Source: an uncultured beta proteobacterium (lineage in GTDB: Bacteria > Pseudomonadota > Gammaproteobacteria > Burkholderiales > Burkholderiaceae_E). Taken from it: a stretch of 64,000 nt of DNA. The position numbers and the translations under genes were made by a program. Shown here in pieces: positions 51,853 through 60,454 of this stretch; within the stretch, counting starts at the first letter, position 1, and each line of letters starts with the position of its first letter. The notes under the pieces were generated by a model. The model worked only from the letters and a program-made list of their open reading frames with translations. It did no database searches and was not told the DNA's origin. The stretch lies in assembly GCA_903934295.1 (NCBI GenBank), contig CAIZNI010000027.1, forward strand, positions 1-64,000. The letters are read 5' to 3'.

Positions 51853-51882
51853 TGACCGAGCCTCCTCGAGACAGGACACCCC

Positions 51883-53013
51883 GTGAAATTCAGCTTTACC
51901 TCCGAACAGGAGGAGTTCCGCGCGGTCGTGCGGCGATTCCTCGCCGACCGTTCGCCCACCAAGGAAGTGCGCCGGCTGATGGCCACCGACGCCGGCTGGG
52001 ACCGCGACGGATGGCGCGCGCTCAACAGCGAACTGGGCCTGTGCGCGGTGCGCATCCCCGAGGCCCTGGGCGGCCACGGCTTCGGCTTCGGCGAGCACTG
52101 CATGGTGCTCGAGGAGATGGGCCGCGCGCTGCTGTGCGCGCCCTATTTCGCCACCACCGTGCTGGGCGCCGGCGCGATCCTGCACGCCGGCAGCGCTGCG
52201 CAGCAGCAGGCGCTGCTGCCCGGGATCGCCAGCGGCGACACCGTCGCGACCCTGGCCGGCGCCGAGGACAATGGCGATTGGGAGGCGGCGGGCACCACGC
52301 TGAGCGCGACCCGCTCGGGCAGCCAGTGGCGCCTGAATGGGCACAAGAGCTTCGTGCTCGACGGCCACACCGCCGACCTGATCGTGGTGCTGGCGCGCGC
52401 GCCGGGCTCCACCGGCCTGTCGGGGCTGTCGCTGTTCACCGTGGCGGGCGACGCGCCCGGCCTCGATCGCCGCGTGCTGTCGACCGTCGACCAGACCCGC
52501 AAGCTGGCCCGTCTGCGTTTCGCCGACGTCCCGGCCACGCTGCTGGGCGACGAGGGTGCCGGCGCCGAGCCGTTTGCCCGGACCCTGGTCGAGGCGACGG
52601 TGTGCCTGTCCAACGAGATGGTCGGGGGTGCGGCGCGCCTGCGCGAGGACGCGCTGGCCTACGCCCTGATGCGTGTGCAGTTCGGCCGCGCGATCGCCTC
52701 GTTCCAGTCGATGAAGCACAAGCAGGCCGACATGCTGCTCGAGGTCGAGCTCGCCAAGTCGGCCGCCTATTTCGCGGCTGCGGCGCTCGACGAGGGTGAT
52801 GCCGATGTCGCCGCCACCGCCTCGCTGGCCAAGGCCGGCGCGAGCGACACCTATCTGCAGACCGCCATCCACGCCATCCAGATCCATGGCGGCATCGGCT
52901 TCACCTGGGACAACGACACGCACCTGTGGTTCAAGCGTGCCAAGGGTTCCGAGGTGCTGTTCGGCGATGGGCACTTTCACCGCGAGCGCATGATGCGCCA
53001 CTGGGCCGCCTGA
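51883..53013 (+). CDS. Acyl-CoA dehydrogenase-like subunit lacking the catalytic Glu (ACAD 2)
   Basis: 376 aa. Typical ACAD fold with KFSFTSEQEEFRAVVRRFL at the start and IQIHGGIGFTWDNDTHLWFKRA near the C-terminus. The position of the catalytic base (DGT-E-I or SE-I in active enzymes) reads GDGHFHR, with His at about 364, so it is probably not active alone. The pattern matches the FadE-type alpha2beta2 heterotetramers known from steroid side-chain catabolism, with ACAD 3 as partner. GTG start after ACAGGAC. 13 nt from ACAD 3. Confidence 0.83.
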   Translation: MKFSFTSEQEEFRAVVRRFLADRSPTKEVRRLMATDAGWDRDGWRALNSELGLCAVRIPEALGGHGFGFGEHCMVLEEMGRALLCAPYFATTVLGAGAILHAGSAAQQQALLPGIASGDTVATLAGAEDNGDWEAAGTTLSATRSGSQWRLNGHKSFVLDGHTADLIVVLARAPGSTGLSGLSLFTVAGDAPGLDRRVLSTVDQTRKLARLRFADVPATLLGDEGAGAEPFARTLVEATVCLSNEMVGGAARLREDALAYALMRVQFGRAIASFQSMKHKQADMLLEVELAKSAAYFAAAALDEGDADVAATASLAKAGASDTYLQTAIHAIQIHGGIGFTWDNDTHLWFKRAKGSEVLFGDGHFHRERMMRHWAA

Positions 53014-53026
53014 GGAGGATGCACCG

Positions 53027-54286
53027 ATGACTGAAGTGACCGAATCCTCCGTGCGCGCCGATGTGCGCGCCTGGCTCGAAGCCAACTGGCAACCCGACTA
53101 TTCGCTGCTCGAGTGGCGCACCAAGCTGGTCGACTCCGGCTGGGGTGCGCCGCACTGGCCCCGCGCCTGGCACGGCCGCGACCTGCCGGTCGGCCTGGTG
53201 CCGGTGGTCGAGGAAGAATTCGCCCGCCTGGGCGCGGTCGGCGTGGCCAAGGTCGGGATCCGGGTGCTGGCCGCGGCCACCATCCTGGCCCACGGCACCG
53301 ATCGCCAGAAGGAGCGCTTCCTGCGCCCCAGCCTGACCGGCGAGCAGGCCTGGTGCCAGCTGTTCAGCGAGCCGGGCAGTGGCTCGGACGCGGCCGGCGC
53401 GGTGACGCGGGCCGATTTCAACGGCACGCACTGGGTGGTCAACGGCCAGAAGCTGTGGACCTCCGGCGCGCAGAAGGCCGACTTCGGCCTGCTGCTGGCG
53501 CGCACCGACTGGAACAAGACCAAGCACGCCGGCCTGTCGTTCTTCATCCTCGACATGCACCAGCCCGGGGTGGTGGTGCAGCCGCTGCAGCAGATGAACG
53601 GCCACGCCACCTTCAACCAGGTCTTCATGACCGACGCCCTGGTCGAGCCCGACCTGCTGCTCGGTCAGGAAGGCGGCGGCTGGGCGGTCACCAACACCAC
53701 GCTGATGCACGAGCGCCGCAGTGCCGACGGTCTGCGCAGCTGGGGCATGATGGGCTCGACGAAGGTCGGTCGGGTCTACGACGAGGAGCGTGCCGAGACC
53801 GCGGTGGCCCTGGCGCCCTACAAGTGGTATCCGAACCGGGCCGGGCGGGTCGAGCTCATCGTCCCGCGTGCCCGGGAGACCGGCCGGATCGACGACCCGG
53901 TGGCCCGCCAGGAGATCGCGCGCCTGCTGGTGCTGTCGAAGTCGGCCGAGTGGACCGCGCGGCGGGCCCGCACCGCCCAGGAGCAGGGCCGCCCGCAGGG
54001 GCCGGAAGGCTCGCTGGGCAAGCTGGCGGCCAGCCACGTCGCCCGGGCAGCGGCCCGGGTGCACACGCTGCTGAGCGGCGCCGATGCCCTGCTGTCGGGG
54101 GCCGACGCCCCGCTCGAGGGCACGATCGCCGAGATCCTGGTGTCGGTGCCGGCCACCTCGATCGCCGGGGGCACCGACGAGATCCAGCGCAACATCATCG
54201 CCGAACGCGTGCTGGGCATGCCCAAGGAGCCCAGCGTGGACACCGACAAGCCCTACCGGGACGTGCCCCGCAACATCGCGAGCTGA
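53027..54286 (+). CDS. Acyl-CoA dehydrogenase, catalytic subunit (ACAD 3)
   Basis: 419 aa. FAD motif QLFSEPGSGSDAAG, WTSGA, and the catalytic Glu at about 385 in AGGTDEIQRNIIAERVLGMP. The N-terminal half (DSGWGAPHWPRAWHGRDLP) is like the large-group ACADs acting on bulky acyl-CoAs. Adjacent, same-strand and 13 nt after ACAD 2, which lacks its base; the pair probably makes one enzyme. SD GAGGA. The stop is 1 nt before the next ATG. Confidence 0.88.
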   Translation: MTEVTESSVRADVRAWLEANWQPDYSLLEWRTKLVDSGWGAPHWPRAWHGRDLPVGLVPVVEEEFARLGAVGVAKVGIRVLAAATILAHGTDRQKERFLRPSLTGEQAWCQLFSEPGSGSDAAGAVTRADFNGTHWVVNGQKLWTSGAQKADFGLLLARTDWNKTKHAGLSFFILDMHQPGVVVQPLQQMNGHATFNQVFMTDALVEPDLLLGQEGGGWAVTNTTLMHERRSADGLRSWGMMGSTKVGRVYDEERAETAVALAPYKWYPNRAGRVELIVPRARETGRIDDPVARQEIARLLVLSKSAEWTARRARTAQEQGRPQGPEGSLGKLAASHVARAAARVHTLLSGADALLSGADAPLEGTIAEILVSVPATSIAGGTDEIQRNIIAERVLGMPKEPSVDTDKPYRDVPRNIAS

Positions 54287-54287
54287 C

Positions 54288-55295
54288 ATGAACACGAACA
54301 AACGGATCCTGTTCGTCAAGCGCCCCAGCGGCTGGGTCGATGAATCCTGCTTCGCCCTCGAGTCCGGCCCCGAGCCGGTGGTGGGCCCGCAGGACGTGCT
54401 GGTCCAGGCGCTGTACCTGTCCACCGATCCCTATCTGCGCGGCCGGATGAACGAGGGGCCCTCGTATGCCCCGGGCTTCGCGCTGAACAAGCCGATCGTC
54501 TCGCGGGTGGTGGGCCGGGTGATCGAATCGCAGAACGCCCGCTTCGCGGTGGGCGACCACGTCTGGGGCTTTCTCGACTGGGCGCAGCGCAGCGTCGTGC
54601 CGCGCGGCGAGGGGCTGCACCGCATCGACCCGTCGCTGGGCCGGGTGAGCCTGGCGGTGTCGGCGCTCGGCATGCCCGGGCTCACCGCCTGGGTCGGCGC
54701 CATCGAACTCGGCCTGCCGACGCCGGGCGACACCGTCTACATCTCCTCGGCCGCCGGTGCGGTCGGTCAGCTCGCCGGGCAGTTCGCGCGGCGCGCCGGC
54801 GCGCGCGTCGTCGGCTCGGCCGGCAGCGACGACAAGGTGGCCTACCTGCTGGAGCGCTGCGGGTTCGATGCCGCGTTCAACTACAAGACGACCGACCTGG
54901 ACGAGGCGCTGCGTCAGCATTGCCCGGCTGGCATCGATGTGTATTTCGACAACGTGGGCGGCGCCACGCTCGAGGCGGCGCTGCGCCACGCCAACGTGGC
55001 CGCGCGGTTTCCGGTGTGCGGCATGATTTCCGCCTACAACGAGGTCGGCGACCGCGGCATCCGCGGGTTGCAGGCGGTGCTCAGCAAGCGCATCGCGATG
55101 ACCGGCTTCATCATCTACGACCATGTGCACAAGCTGCCGGCCTATCTTGCCCGCGTCGCGCCCTGGTTTCGCAGCGGCGAGATGGTCTTCCACGAGGACA
55201 TCGTCCCGGGGATCGAGAACGCGCCCGCCGCGCTGATCGGCATGATGCAGGGCGAGGCGATCGGCAAGCGCCTGGTGCAGGTCGCGCCCGAATAG
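54288..55295 (+). CDS. NADP-dependent medium-chain reductase (CurA/PTGR family)
   Basis: 335 aa zinc-independent MDR. The segment LSTDPYLRGRMN and the cofactor motif SSAAGAVGQLAGQFARRAG, followed by YKTTDLDEAL and DVYFDNVGGATLEAAL, are diagnostic of the leukotriene B4 dehydrogenase/CurA group, which reduces alpha,beta-unsaturated ketones or aldehydes. ATG at 54288, in a gene-end junction with ACAD 3 (TGACATG). May reduce an enone intermediate (inference). Confidence 0.87.
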   Translation: MNTNKRILFVKRPSGWVDESCFALESGPEPVVGPQDVLVQALYLSTDPYLRGRMNEGPSYAPGFALNKPIVSRVVGRVIESQNARFAVGDHVWGFLDWAQRSVVPRGEGLHRIDPSLGRVSLAVSALGMPGLTAWVGAIELGLPTPGDTVYISSAAGAVGQLAGQFARRAGARVVGSAGSDDKVAYLLERCGFDAAFNYKTTDLDEALRQHCPAGIDVYFDNVGGATLEAALRHANVAARFPVCGMISAYNEVGDRGIRGLQAVLSKRIAMTGFIIYDHVHKLPAYLARVAPWFRSGEMVFHEDIVPGIENAPAALIGMMQGEAIGKRLVQVAPE

Positions 55296-55318
55296 AACCG
55301 TCCGGACAGGGGAATCGA

Positions 55319-56128
55319 ATGACCGCCAGGGAACTCGCGCCGTACCAGGTGGTGGCGTTCAACGCCGCCAAGCTTTCTGAAAACAAGATGCACGACGACA
55401 CGGTGGCGCGCCGCTTCGGCTTCACCGGCGGTCTGGTGCCCGGCGTCGATGTCTTCGCCTACCTGAGCCACGCGCCGCTGGCGCATTGGGGGCGCGCCTA
55501 TCTCGAGCGCGGTCACATGACCGGCCGCTTCGGCAAGCCCCTGTACGAGGGCGAGACCGCGACCGTCACCGCGCTCGAGCGCGACGGCGGCCTCGACGTC
55601 ACGATCGAGAGCCAGGGCATCGTCTGCGGCACGGCGCACGCCACGCTGGCACCGGCAGCACCCACGCCGGCGCTGGCCGACTTCGGCGAAGGCACCCCGC
55701 CCGCGCACGAGGATCGCCCGCCCGCCGACCCGCAAAGTTACCGGCCGGGCGCCTGGCTGGGCATCCACCCGTTCGTGTTCTCGGCCGACCAGCAGGCGGC
55801 CTACCTGAAGGAAATCAGCGAGCAGGACCCGCTGTACGTCGAGCAGGGGATCCTGCACGACGGCACCCTGCTGCGCGCCTGCAACTGGGCGCTGACCCAC
55901 AACGCGCGGATGGGCCCCTGGATCCATGTGGGCAGCGCGCTGCAGCACCTGGCGACCGGGCGGGTGGGCGACGAGATCTCGGTGCGGGCCCAGGTGCTGC
56001 GCAACTACGAGAACAAGGGCCACAAGTTCGTCGAACTCGATGTGCTGGTCGTCGCCAACCGGACCACCCCGATCGCGCGCGTGGCCCACACCGCCATCTA
56101 CGAGCCGCGCCAGGTTCGGGCCGCCTGA
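55319..56128 (+). CDS. MaoC-like acyl-CoA hydratase/dehydratase (MaoC 1)
   Basis: 269 aa, roughly two hot-dog domains: residues 1-115 and about 140-269. The first contains HDDTVARRFGFTGGLVPGVDVFAYL, the second GRVGDEISVRAQVLRNYENKGHKFVELDV. The classical hydratase Asp/His motif is not clearly seen in either half. It could hydrate an enoyl-CoA from the ACADs or be a regulatory or partner subunit. ATG 55319 follows GGGGAATCG. It ends the plus-strand run; the next gene is convergent. Confidence 0.65.
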   Translation: MTARELAPYQVVAFNAAKLSENKMHDDTVARRFGFTGGLVPGVDVFAYLSHAPLAHWGRAYLERGHMTGRFGKPLYEGETATVTALERDGGLDVTIESQGIVCGTAHATLAPAAPTPALADFGEGTPPAHEDRPPADPQSYRPGAWLGIHPFVFSADQQAAYLKEISEQDPLYVEQGILHDGTLLRACNWALTHNARMGPWIHVGSALQHLATGRVGDEISVRAQVLRNYENKGHKFVELDVLVVANRTTPIARVAHTAIYEPRQVRAA

Positions 56129-56145
56129 AGCGGCCCCGGCCCGGA

Positions 56146-57696
56146 TCAGACGATCCGGGTCTTGCGGTCGCCCCAGTACGGATCGCGCAGCACCTTCTTG
56201 TAGAGCTTGCCGGTGGGCAGGCGTGGCAGCTGGTCGCTGAAGTCGATCGAGCGCGGCACCTTCTGGCGCGACAGGTGCTCGCCGCAAAAGGCGATCAGTT
56301 CGGCGGCCAGCGCCGGTCCGGCCTGCACGCCCTCCACCGGCTGGACCACCGCCTTCACCTCTTCGCCGAGGTCCTCGTTGGGCACCCCGAACACTGCCGC
56401 GTCGGCCACCTTGGGGTGGGTGATCAGCAGGTTCTCGCATTCCTGCGGATAGATGTTCACCCCGCCCGAGATGATCATGAAGGTCGAGCGGTCCGTCAGG
56501 TACAGGAAGCCGTCGTCGTCGACATAGCCGACATCGCCCACCGTGCTCATCGCGCCGTCGGCCGAGCGCGACTGCGCGGTGCGCTCGCTGTCGTTGAAAT
56601 ACTCGAAGGGCGTGGCGGTGCGGAACCAGATCTCGCCGGCGGTGCCCTTTGGGCAGGGCTGCATCTGCTCGTCCAGGATGTGCAGCTCGCCCAGCAGGAC
56701 CCGGCCGACCGAGCCGCGGTGGGCCAGCCATTCGGCCGAATCGCAGGCGGTGAAGCCCAGGCCCTCGGTGGCGCCGTAGTACTCGTGAATGATCGGGCCC
56801 CACCACGCGATCATCTGTTCCTTGACCTGGGCCGGGCAGGGCGCGGCGGCGTGCACCGCGATCTCGAGCGAGGACAGGTCGTGTTTCGTGCGCACCGCCT
56901 CGGGCAGCTTGAGCATCCGGCTGAACATGGTGGGCACCAGCTGGCTGTGCGTCACCCGGTACTTCTCGATCAGCGCCAGGTATTGCTCGGGATCGAAGTG
57001 CTCCATGATGATCACCGTGCCGCCGTTGCGGATGGTGAGCGAGACTGCCGCCTGGGGCGCCGAGTGGTACATCGGTGCCGGCGACAGATAGATCATGTCG
57101 GCGCGGTAGTGCCACAGCTTGTTCAGGAAGTGAAAGAGCGGCAGCGGCTGCGACGGCGGATTGTCGGGCAGCGGCCGCACGATGCCCTTGGGCCGGCCGG
57201 TGGTGCCCGATGAATAGAGCATCGGCGTGCCCAGGCGCTCGTCGGCGATCGGGGTGGCGGGATGGCCGGCGACCGCGCTGGCGTAGTCGGTGAAGGTGTC
57301 GTCGTCGCCGGTGCCGTCGACGATCAGCGCCAGCGTCACGTTCGGGCACTGCTTGAGCGCCTCGGCCGCCACCTCGCGGCGCGAGGCGGAGGTGATCAGC
57401 ACCTTCGATTCGCTGTTGTTCAGGATGTAGGCCAGTTCGTCGGCCTTCAGGTAGGAGTTCACGCAGGTGTAGTACAGGCCCGAGCGCTCGCCCGCGCCGC
57501 AGACCTCGAGGTAGCGGTTGTTGTTCTCCATGAACATCGCGAAATGGTCCAGCCGCTTCAGGCCGTGCGCGCGCAGCAGGTGCGCGAGCCGGTTGGTGCG
57601 CGCCTCGAGCTCGGCGTAGGTCACGCGCTCGCCGGTGGCGGCCATGATGAAGGCGGGGCGGTCGGGATGGTCGATGGCGTGCTGGCCTGCGTACAT
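56146..57696 (-). CDS. Acyl-CoA synthetase (AMP-forming, ANL superfamily) 1
   Basis: 516 aa. P-loop YSSGTTGRPKGI, YGATEGLG, GDVGYVDDDGFLYLTDR and PRLPTGKLYKK with the C-terminal catalytic Lys: all ANL core motifs. It activates a carboxylic acid to its CoA thioester. Start ATG at 57696 (MYAGQHAIDHPDRPAF). Convergent to MaoC 1 (17 nt between stops). The subgroup with MYAGQ..IDHPDR openings is common in steroid/terpenoid-degrading clusters (recollection, moderate). Confidence 0.87.
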   Translation of the reverse strand: MYAGQHAIDHPDRPAFIMAATGERVTYAELEARTNRLAHLLRAHGLKRLDHFAMFMENNNRYLEVCGAGERSGLYYTCVNSYLKADELAYILNNSESKVLITSASRREVAAEALKQCPNVTLALIVDGTGDDDTFTDYASAVAGHPATPIADERLGTPMLYSSGTTGRPKGIVRPLPDNPPSQPLPLFHFLNKLWHYRADMIYLSPAPMYHSAPQAAVSLTIRNGGTVIIMEHFDPEQYLALIEKYRVTHSQLVPTMFSRMLKLPEAVRTKHDLSSLEIAVHAAAPCPAQVKEQMIAWWGPIIHEYYGATEGLGFTACDSAEWLAHRGSVGRVLLGELHILDEQMQPCPKGTAGEIWFRTATPFEYFNDSERTAQSRSADGAMSTVGDVGYVDDDGFLYLTDRSTFMIISGGVNIYPQECENLLITHPKVADAAVFGVPNEDLGEEVKAVVQPVEGVQAGPALAAELIAFCGEHLSRQKVPRSIDFSDQLPRLPTGKLYKKVLRDPYWGDRKTRIV

Positions 57697-57906
57697 CTGG
57701 GGTCTCCGTTGGCGTGGGGCGGCATTCTCGGGCCGGCCATGGGGTCTCGCGGTCTTGGGCCGCTGGTTTCCGGGGCTGCGCCGGGGCGCTGGCCACAGGG
57801 TTGTTACTTTACCCCGCGTGATGGCGCCGGCTCCAGTCCCGGCGCCCGTCACCGGGGCTTGTGCGGCGCGGCTGAAGTAAACTGCAACCGCCTTCAGGAG
57901 CCCTTT

Positions 57907-58911
57907 ATGCCCATGTCATTTCCCAGGCGCCGCCTGGCCCGCTACGCAGTGGCTGCGTCCTTGTCGGCGGCCGGCCTGGCCGCCGTGCCGCAGGCTCAGT
58001 CGCAGACCGCCCCCGCGTTTCCGACCCGACCGGTCAAGCTGGTCGTCCCGTTTCCGGCCGGGGGCGCCACCGACCTTACCGCGCGGCTGCTGGCCGGCAA
58101 GCTGGCCGAGGCCTGGGGCCAGCCGGTGGTGGTCGAAAACAAGCCCGGCGCCAGCGGCATGATCGGCTCCGAGCAGGTCGCACGCGCGCCGGCCGACGGC
58201 TACAGCATCCTGGTCACCATCACCACCCACATCCAGAACCCGGCGCTGTTCGCCAAGATTCCCTACGACGCCCTCAAGGACTTCGAGCCGATCTCCCAGA
58301 TCTGCCTTTCGTACCTGGTGCTGGCGGTCAAGCCCGAGTTCCCTGCCCGCGACCTGAAGGAGTTCATCGCGCTGACCCGCGCCAATCCGGGCAAGCACAC
58401 CTTCGGCTCGTTCGGCACCGGCTCGAGCTCGCACATCGTGGGCGAGCGCTTCGCGCGCCAGCAGGGGCTGGACATGACCCACGTGCCCTACAAGGGCGCC
58501 GCGCCGCTGGTCACCGATCTGCTGGGCGGCCAGGTCAGTTCGTCGTGGATCGACGTCAGCACCGCCACCCAGCACATCGCCGCCGGCAAGCTCAAGCCGC
58601 TCGCGGTCACCGGTCCGCAGCGCGCCTCGATGCTGCCCAACGTGCCCACGCTGGGCGAAAGCGGTTTCCCCGGCTACGAGCCGCTGGGCTGGGTCGGCAT
58701 GCTGGTGCCGGCGGGCACGCCGCGCCCGATCATCGACCGGATCTCGCGCGAGGTGATGCGGGTGGTCCGGCTGCCCGACGTTCAGGCGCGCCTGAACGAG
58801 CAGACCCTGGTGCCGGTGGGCGACTCGCCCGAATCGTTCGCCCGCACGCTGCGCCAGGACATGGCCCTGTGGGCGCAGATCGTCGCCGGCGCCGGAATCA
58901 AGGCCCAATGA
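57907..58911 (+). CDS. Bug/TctC family periplasmic solute-binding protein
   Basis: 334 aa. Signal peptide about 1-32 (RRRLARYAVAASLSAAGLAAVPQAQSQ). Family motifs FPTRPVKLVVPFPAGGATDLTARLLA, VVENKPGASGMIGSEQVA and HVPYKGAAPLVTDLLGGQV. Bug proteins bind small carboxylates; most have no dedicated permease, as here. SD CAGGAG is 7 nt before the ATG at 57907. Its stop overlaps the next start (ATGA). Confidence 0.92.
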   Translation: MPMSFPRRRLARYAVAASLSAAGLAAVPQAQSQTAPAFPTRPVKLVVPFPAGGATDLTARLLAGKLAEAWGQPVVVENKPGASGMIGSEQVARAPADGYSILVTITTHIQNPALFAKIPYDALKDFEPISQICLSYLVLAVKPEFPARDLKEFIALTRANPGKHTFGSFGTGSSSHIVGERFARQQGLDMTHVPYKGAAPLVTDLLGGQVSSSWIDVSTATQHIAAGKLKPLAVTGPQRASMLPNVPTLGESGFPGYEPLGWVGMLVPAGTPRPIIDRISREVMRVVRLPDVQARLNEQTLVPVGDSPESFARTLRQDMALWAQIVAGAGIKAQ

Positions 58912-59393
58912 CCACGCCCGCCGAGCTGCAGGCCAGCCATCGCCTGTGCGAGCAGCGCTGGTTCGACGATTTTCAGGTCGGCGAGCGCTTCCCCATGCCC
59001 TCGCGCACCCTGACCGACGCGCTGTTCGCCGCGTTCCAGCTGGCCAGCGGCGACAACCACCCGATCCACTACGACGTCGAGTTCTGCCGGCGCCACGGCA
59101 TGCCGCACATGCTCGCCCATGGCTTCCAGGTGCTGATCCAGACGGCCGCCGGCGCGGGGCTGTTTCCGCACACGGTCGAGGATTCCCTGAAGGCCTTCAT
59201 CGAGCAGAGCAGCCGGTTCCTGAGCCCGGTCTACGTCGGCGACACGCTCTACAGCGCGATCGAGGTGGCCGAGCTGCTGCCCGGGCGCACCACCGGCGTG
59301 CTGGTGATGCGCTCGACCGTGCACAACCAGAACGGCGTGCTGGTGATGGACGGCGTCCAGAAGTACCTGCTGAGGAAGCGGCCGGCGGCCTGA
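58908..59393 (+). CDS. MaoC family (R)-hydratase-like protein (MaoC 2)
   Basis: 161 aa single hot-dog domain. Hydratase motif SGDNHPIHYDVEFCRRHGMPHMLAHGFQVL (Asp/His catalytic pair, then the FabZ-like helix). Typical of enoyl-CoA hydratases in degradation clusters. The ATG overlaps the TGA of the Bug gene, implying translational coupling. It may bind an acyl-CoA substrate. Its partner in function is unclear. Confidence 0.85.
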   Translation: MTTPAELQASHRLCEQRWFDDFQVGERFPMPSRTLTDALFAAFQLASGDNHPIHYDVEFCRRHGMPHMLAHGFQVLIQTAAGAGLFPHTVEDSLKAFIEQSSRFLSPVYVGDTLYSAIEVAELLPGRTTGVLVMRSTVHNQNGVLVMDGVQKYLLRKRPAA

Positions 59394-59400
59394 GTGCGTC

Positions 59401-60396
59401 TCAGGGTTGCAGCGCGACCCGCCCGATCACCTGGCGCGAGGTGATCGCCGTCAGCGCCTCGCGGAATCCGGCCATCGGATAGGTGACCCAGGTGCGCGGG
59501 CGCAGGCGGCCCTGGGCGCACCAGTCGAACATCTCCGCGAATGCCTCGCGCACCCGCGCATCGGTGCCGGGCGGGGGCAGCGCGCGCCCCCAGCCGACGT
59601 AATAGCCCCAGTACAGGCCGATCACCGTGATGTTGCGGATCAGCACCTGGTTGGCGGGAATCTGGGGAATCCGGCCGCCGGCAAAGCCCATCGGGATGAT
59701 CCGGCCGTCCGGCGCGATGCAGCGCAGCGATTCATCGAAGACCTCGCCGCCCACCGGATCGAAGATCACGTCGGCGCCGCGCCCGCCGGTCGCCTGCAGC
59801 ACCGCCTCGCGGAACCCGCCCTCGGCCAGATTGATCAGCACCTGCGCACCGTGCTCGCGGGCAGCCGCCAGCTTCTGCGCCGATCCGGCGGTGGCGATCA
59901 CGGTGGCGCCCAGGCAGCGGGCCAGTTCCACCGCCGCCAGGCCGCTGCCGCCACCGGCGCCGTGCACCAGCACCACCTCGCCGGGCCGCACCGCGGCGCG
60001 CCATTTCAGCGCGGCATACGCGGTCGCGTAGATCGTGGGGAAGTGCACCGCCTGCTCGAAGCTCACCGCGTCGGGCAGCCGGTAGACGGTGGATTCGGGG
60101 GCGACCACCTCGGTGGCCCAGCCGCCCGACCGCGTGCCCGCGGCAACCCGGTCGCCGACCGCGACCGCGGTCACGTCCGGCGCGCACGCCAGCACCACGC
60201 CGGCCACTTCGGTGCCGGGGATGAAAGGAAGGGGGGGTGTGTTCTGGTGCTTGCCTTCCAGCACCAGCTGGTTGGCGAAGCTCACGCCGATCAGGCGGAT
60301 GCCGATCCGCACGCCGCGCTCGATCATCGGCGGTGCGGGGACCTCTTCGAGACTCACCGACGCATCGTCGTGAGCACGGCAGACGATGGCGCGCAT
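59401..60396 (-). CDS. NADPH:quinone reductase-like MDR oxidoreductase
   Basis: 331 aa. GroES-like domain followed by the cofactor motif VHGAGGGSGLAAVELARCLGATVIATAGS and FDPVGGEVFDESLRC. The QOR group is zinc-free. Probably reduces enoyl or quinone substrates. Start 60396. Convergent with MaoC 2, sharing the short 7-nt spacer. Followed upstream by the TRAP binding-protein gene on the same strand. Confidence 0.87.
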   Translation of the reverse strand: MRAIVCRAHDDASVSLEEVPAPPMIERGVRIGIRLIGVSFANQLVLEGKHQNTPPLPFIPGTEVAGVVLACAPDVTAVAVGDRVAAGTRSGGWATEVVAPESTVYRLPDAVSFEQAVHFPTIYATAYAALKWRAAVRPGEVVLVHGAGGGSGLAAVELARCLGATVIATAGSAQKLAAAREHGAQVLINLAEGGFREAVLQATGGRGADVIFDPVGGEVFDESLRCIAPDGRIIPMGFAGGRIPQIPANQVLIRNITVIGLYWGYYVGWGRALPPPGTDARVREAFAEMFDWCAQGRLRPRTWVTYPMAGFREALTAITSRQVIGRVALQP

Positions 60397-60454
60397 CGGT
60401 TCGTGGCCGGGTGAAGGGCGGCGCCCGAGCGGCGCTGCCCCTCACCCGTCGGCA

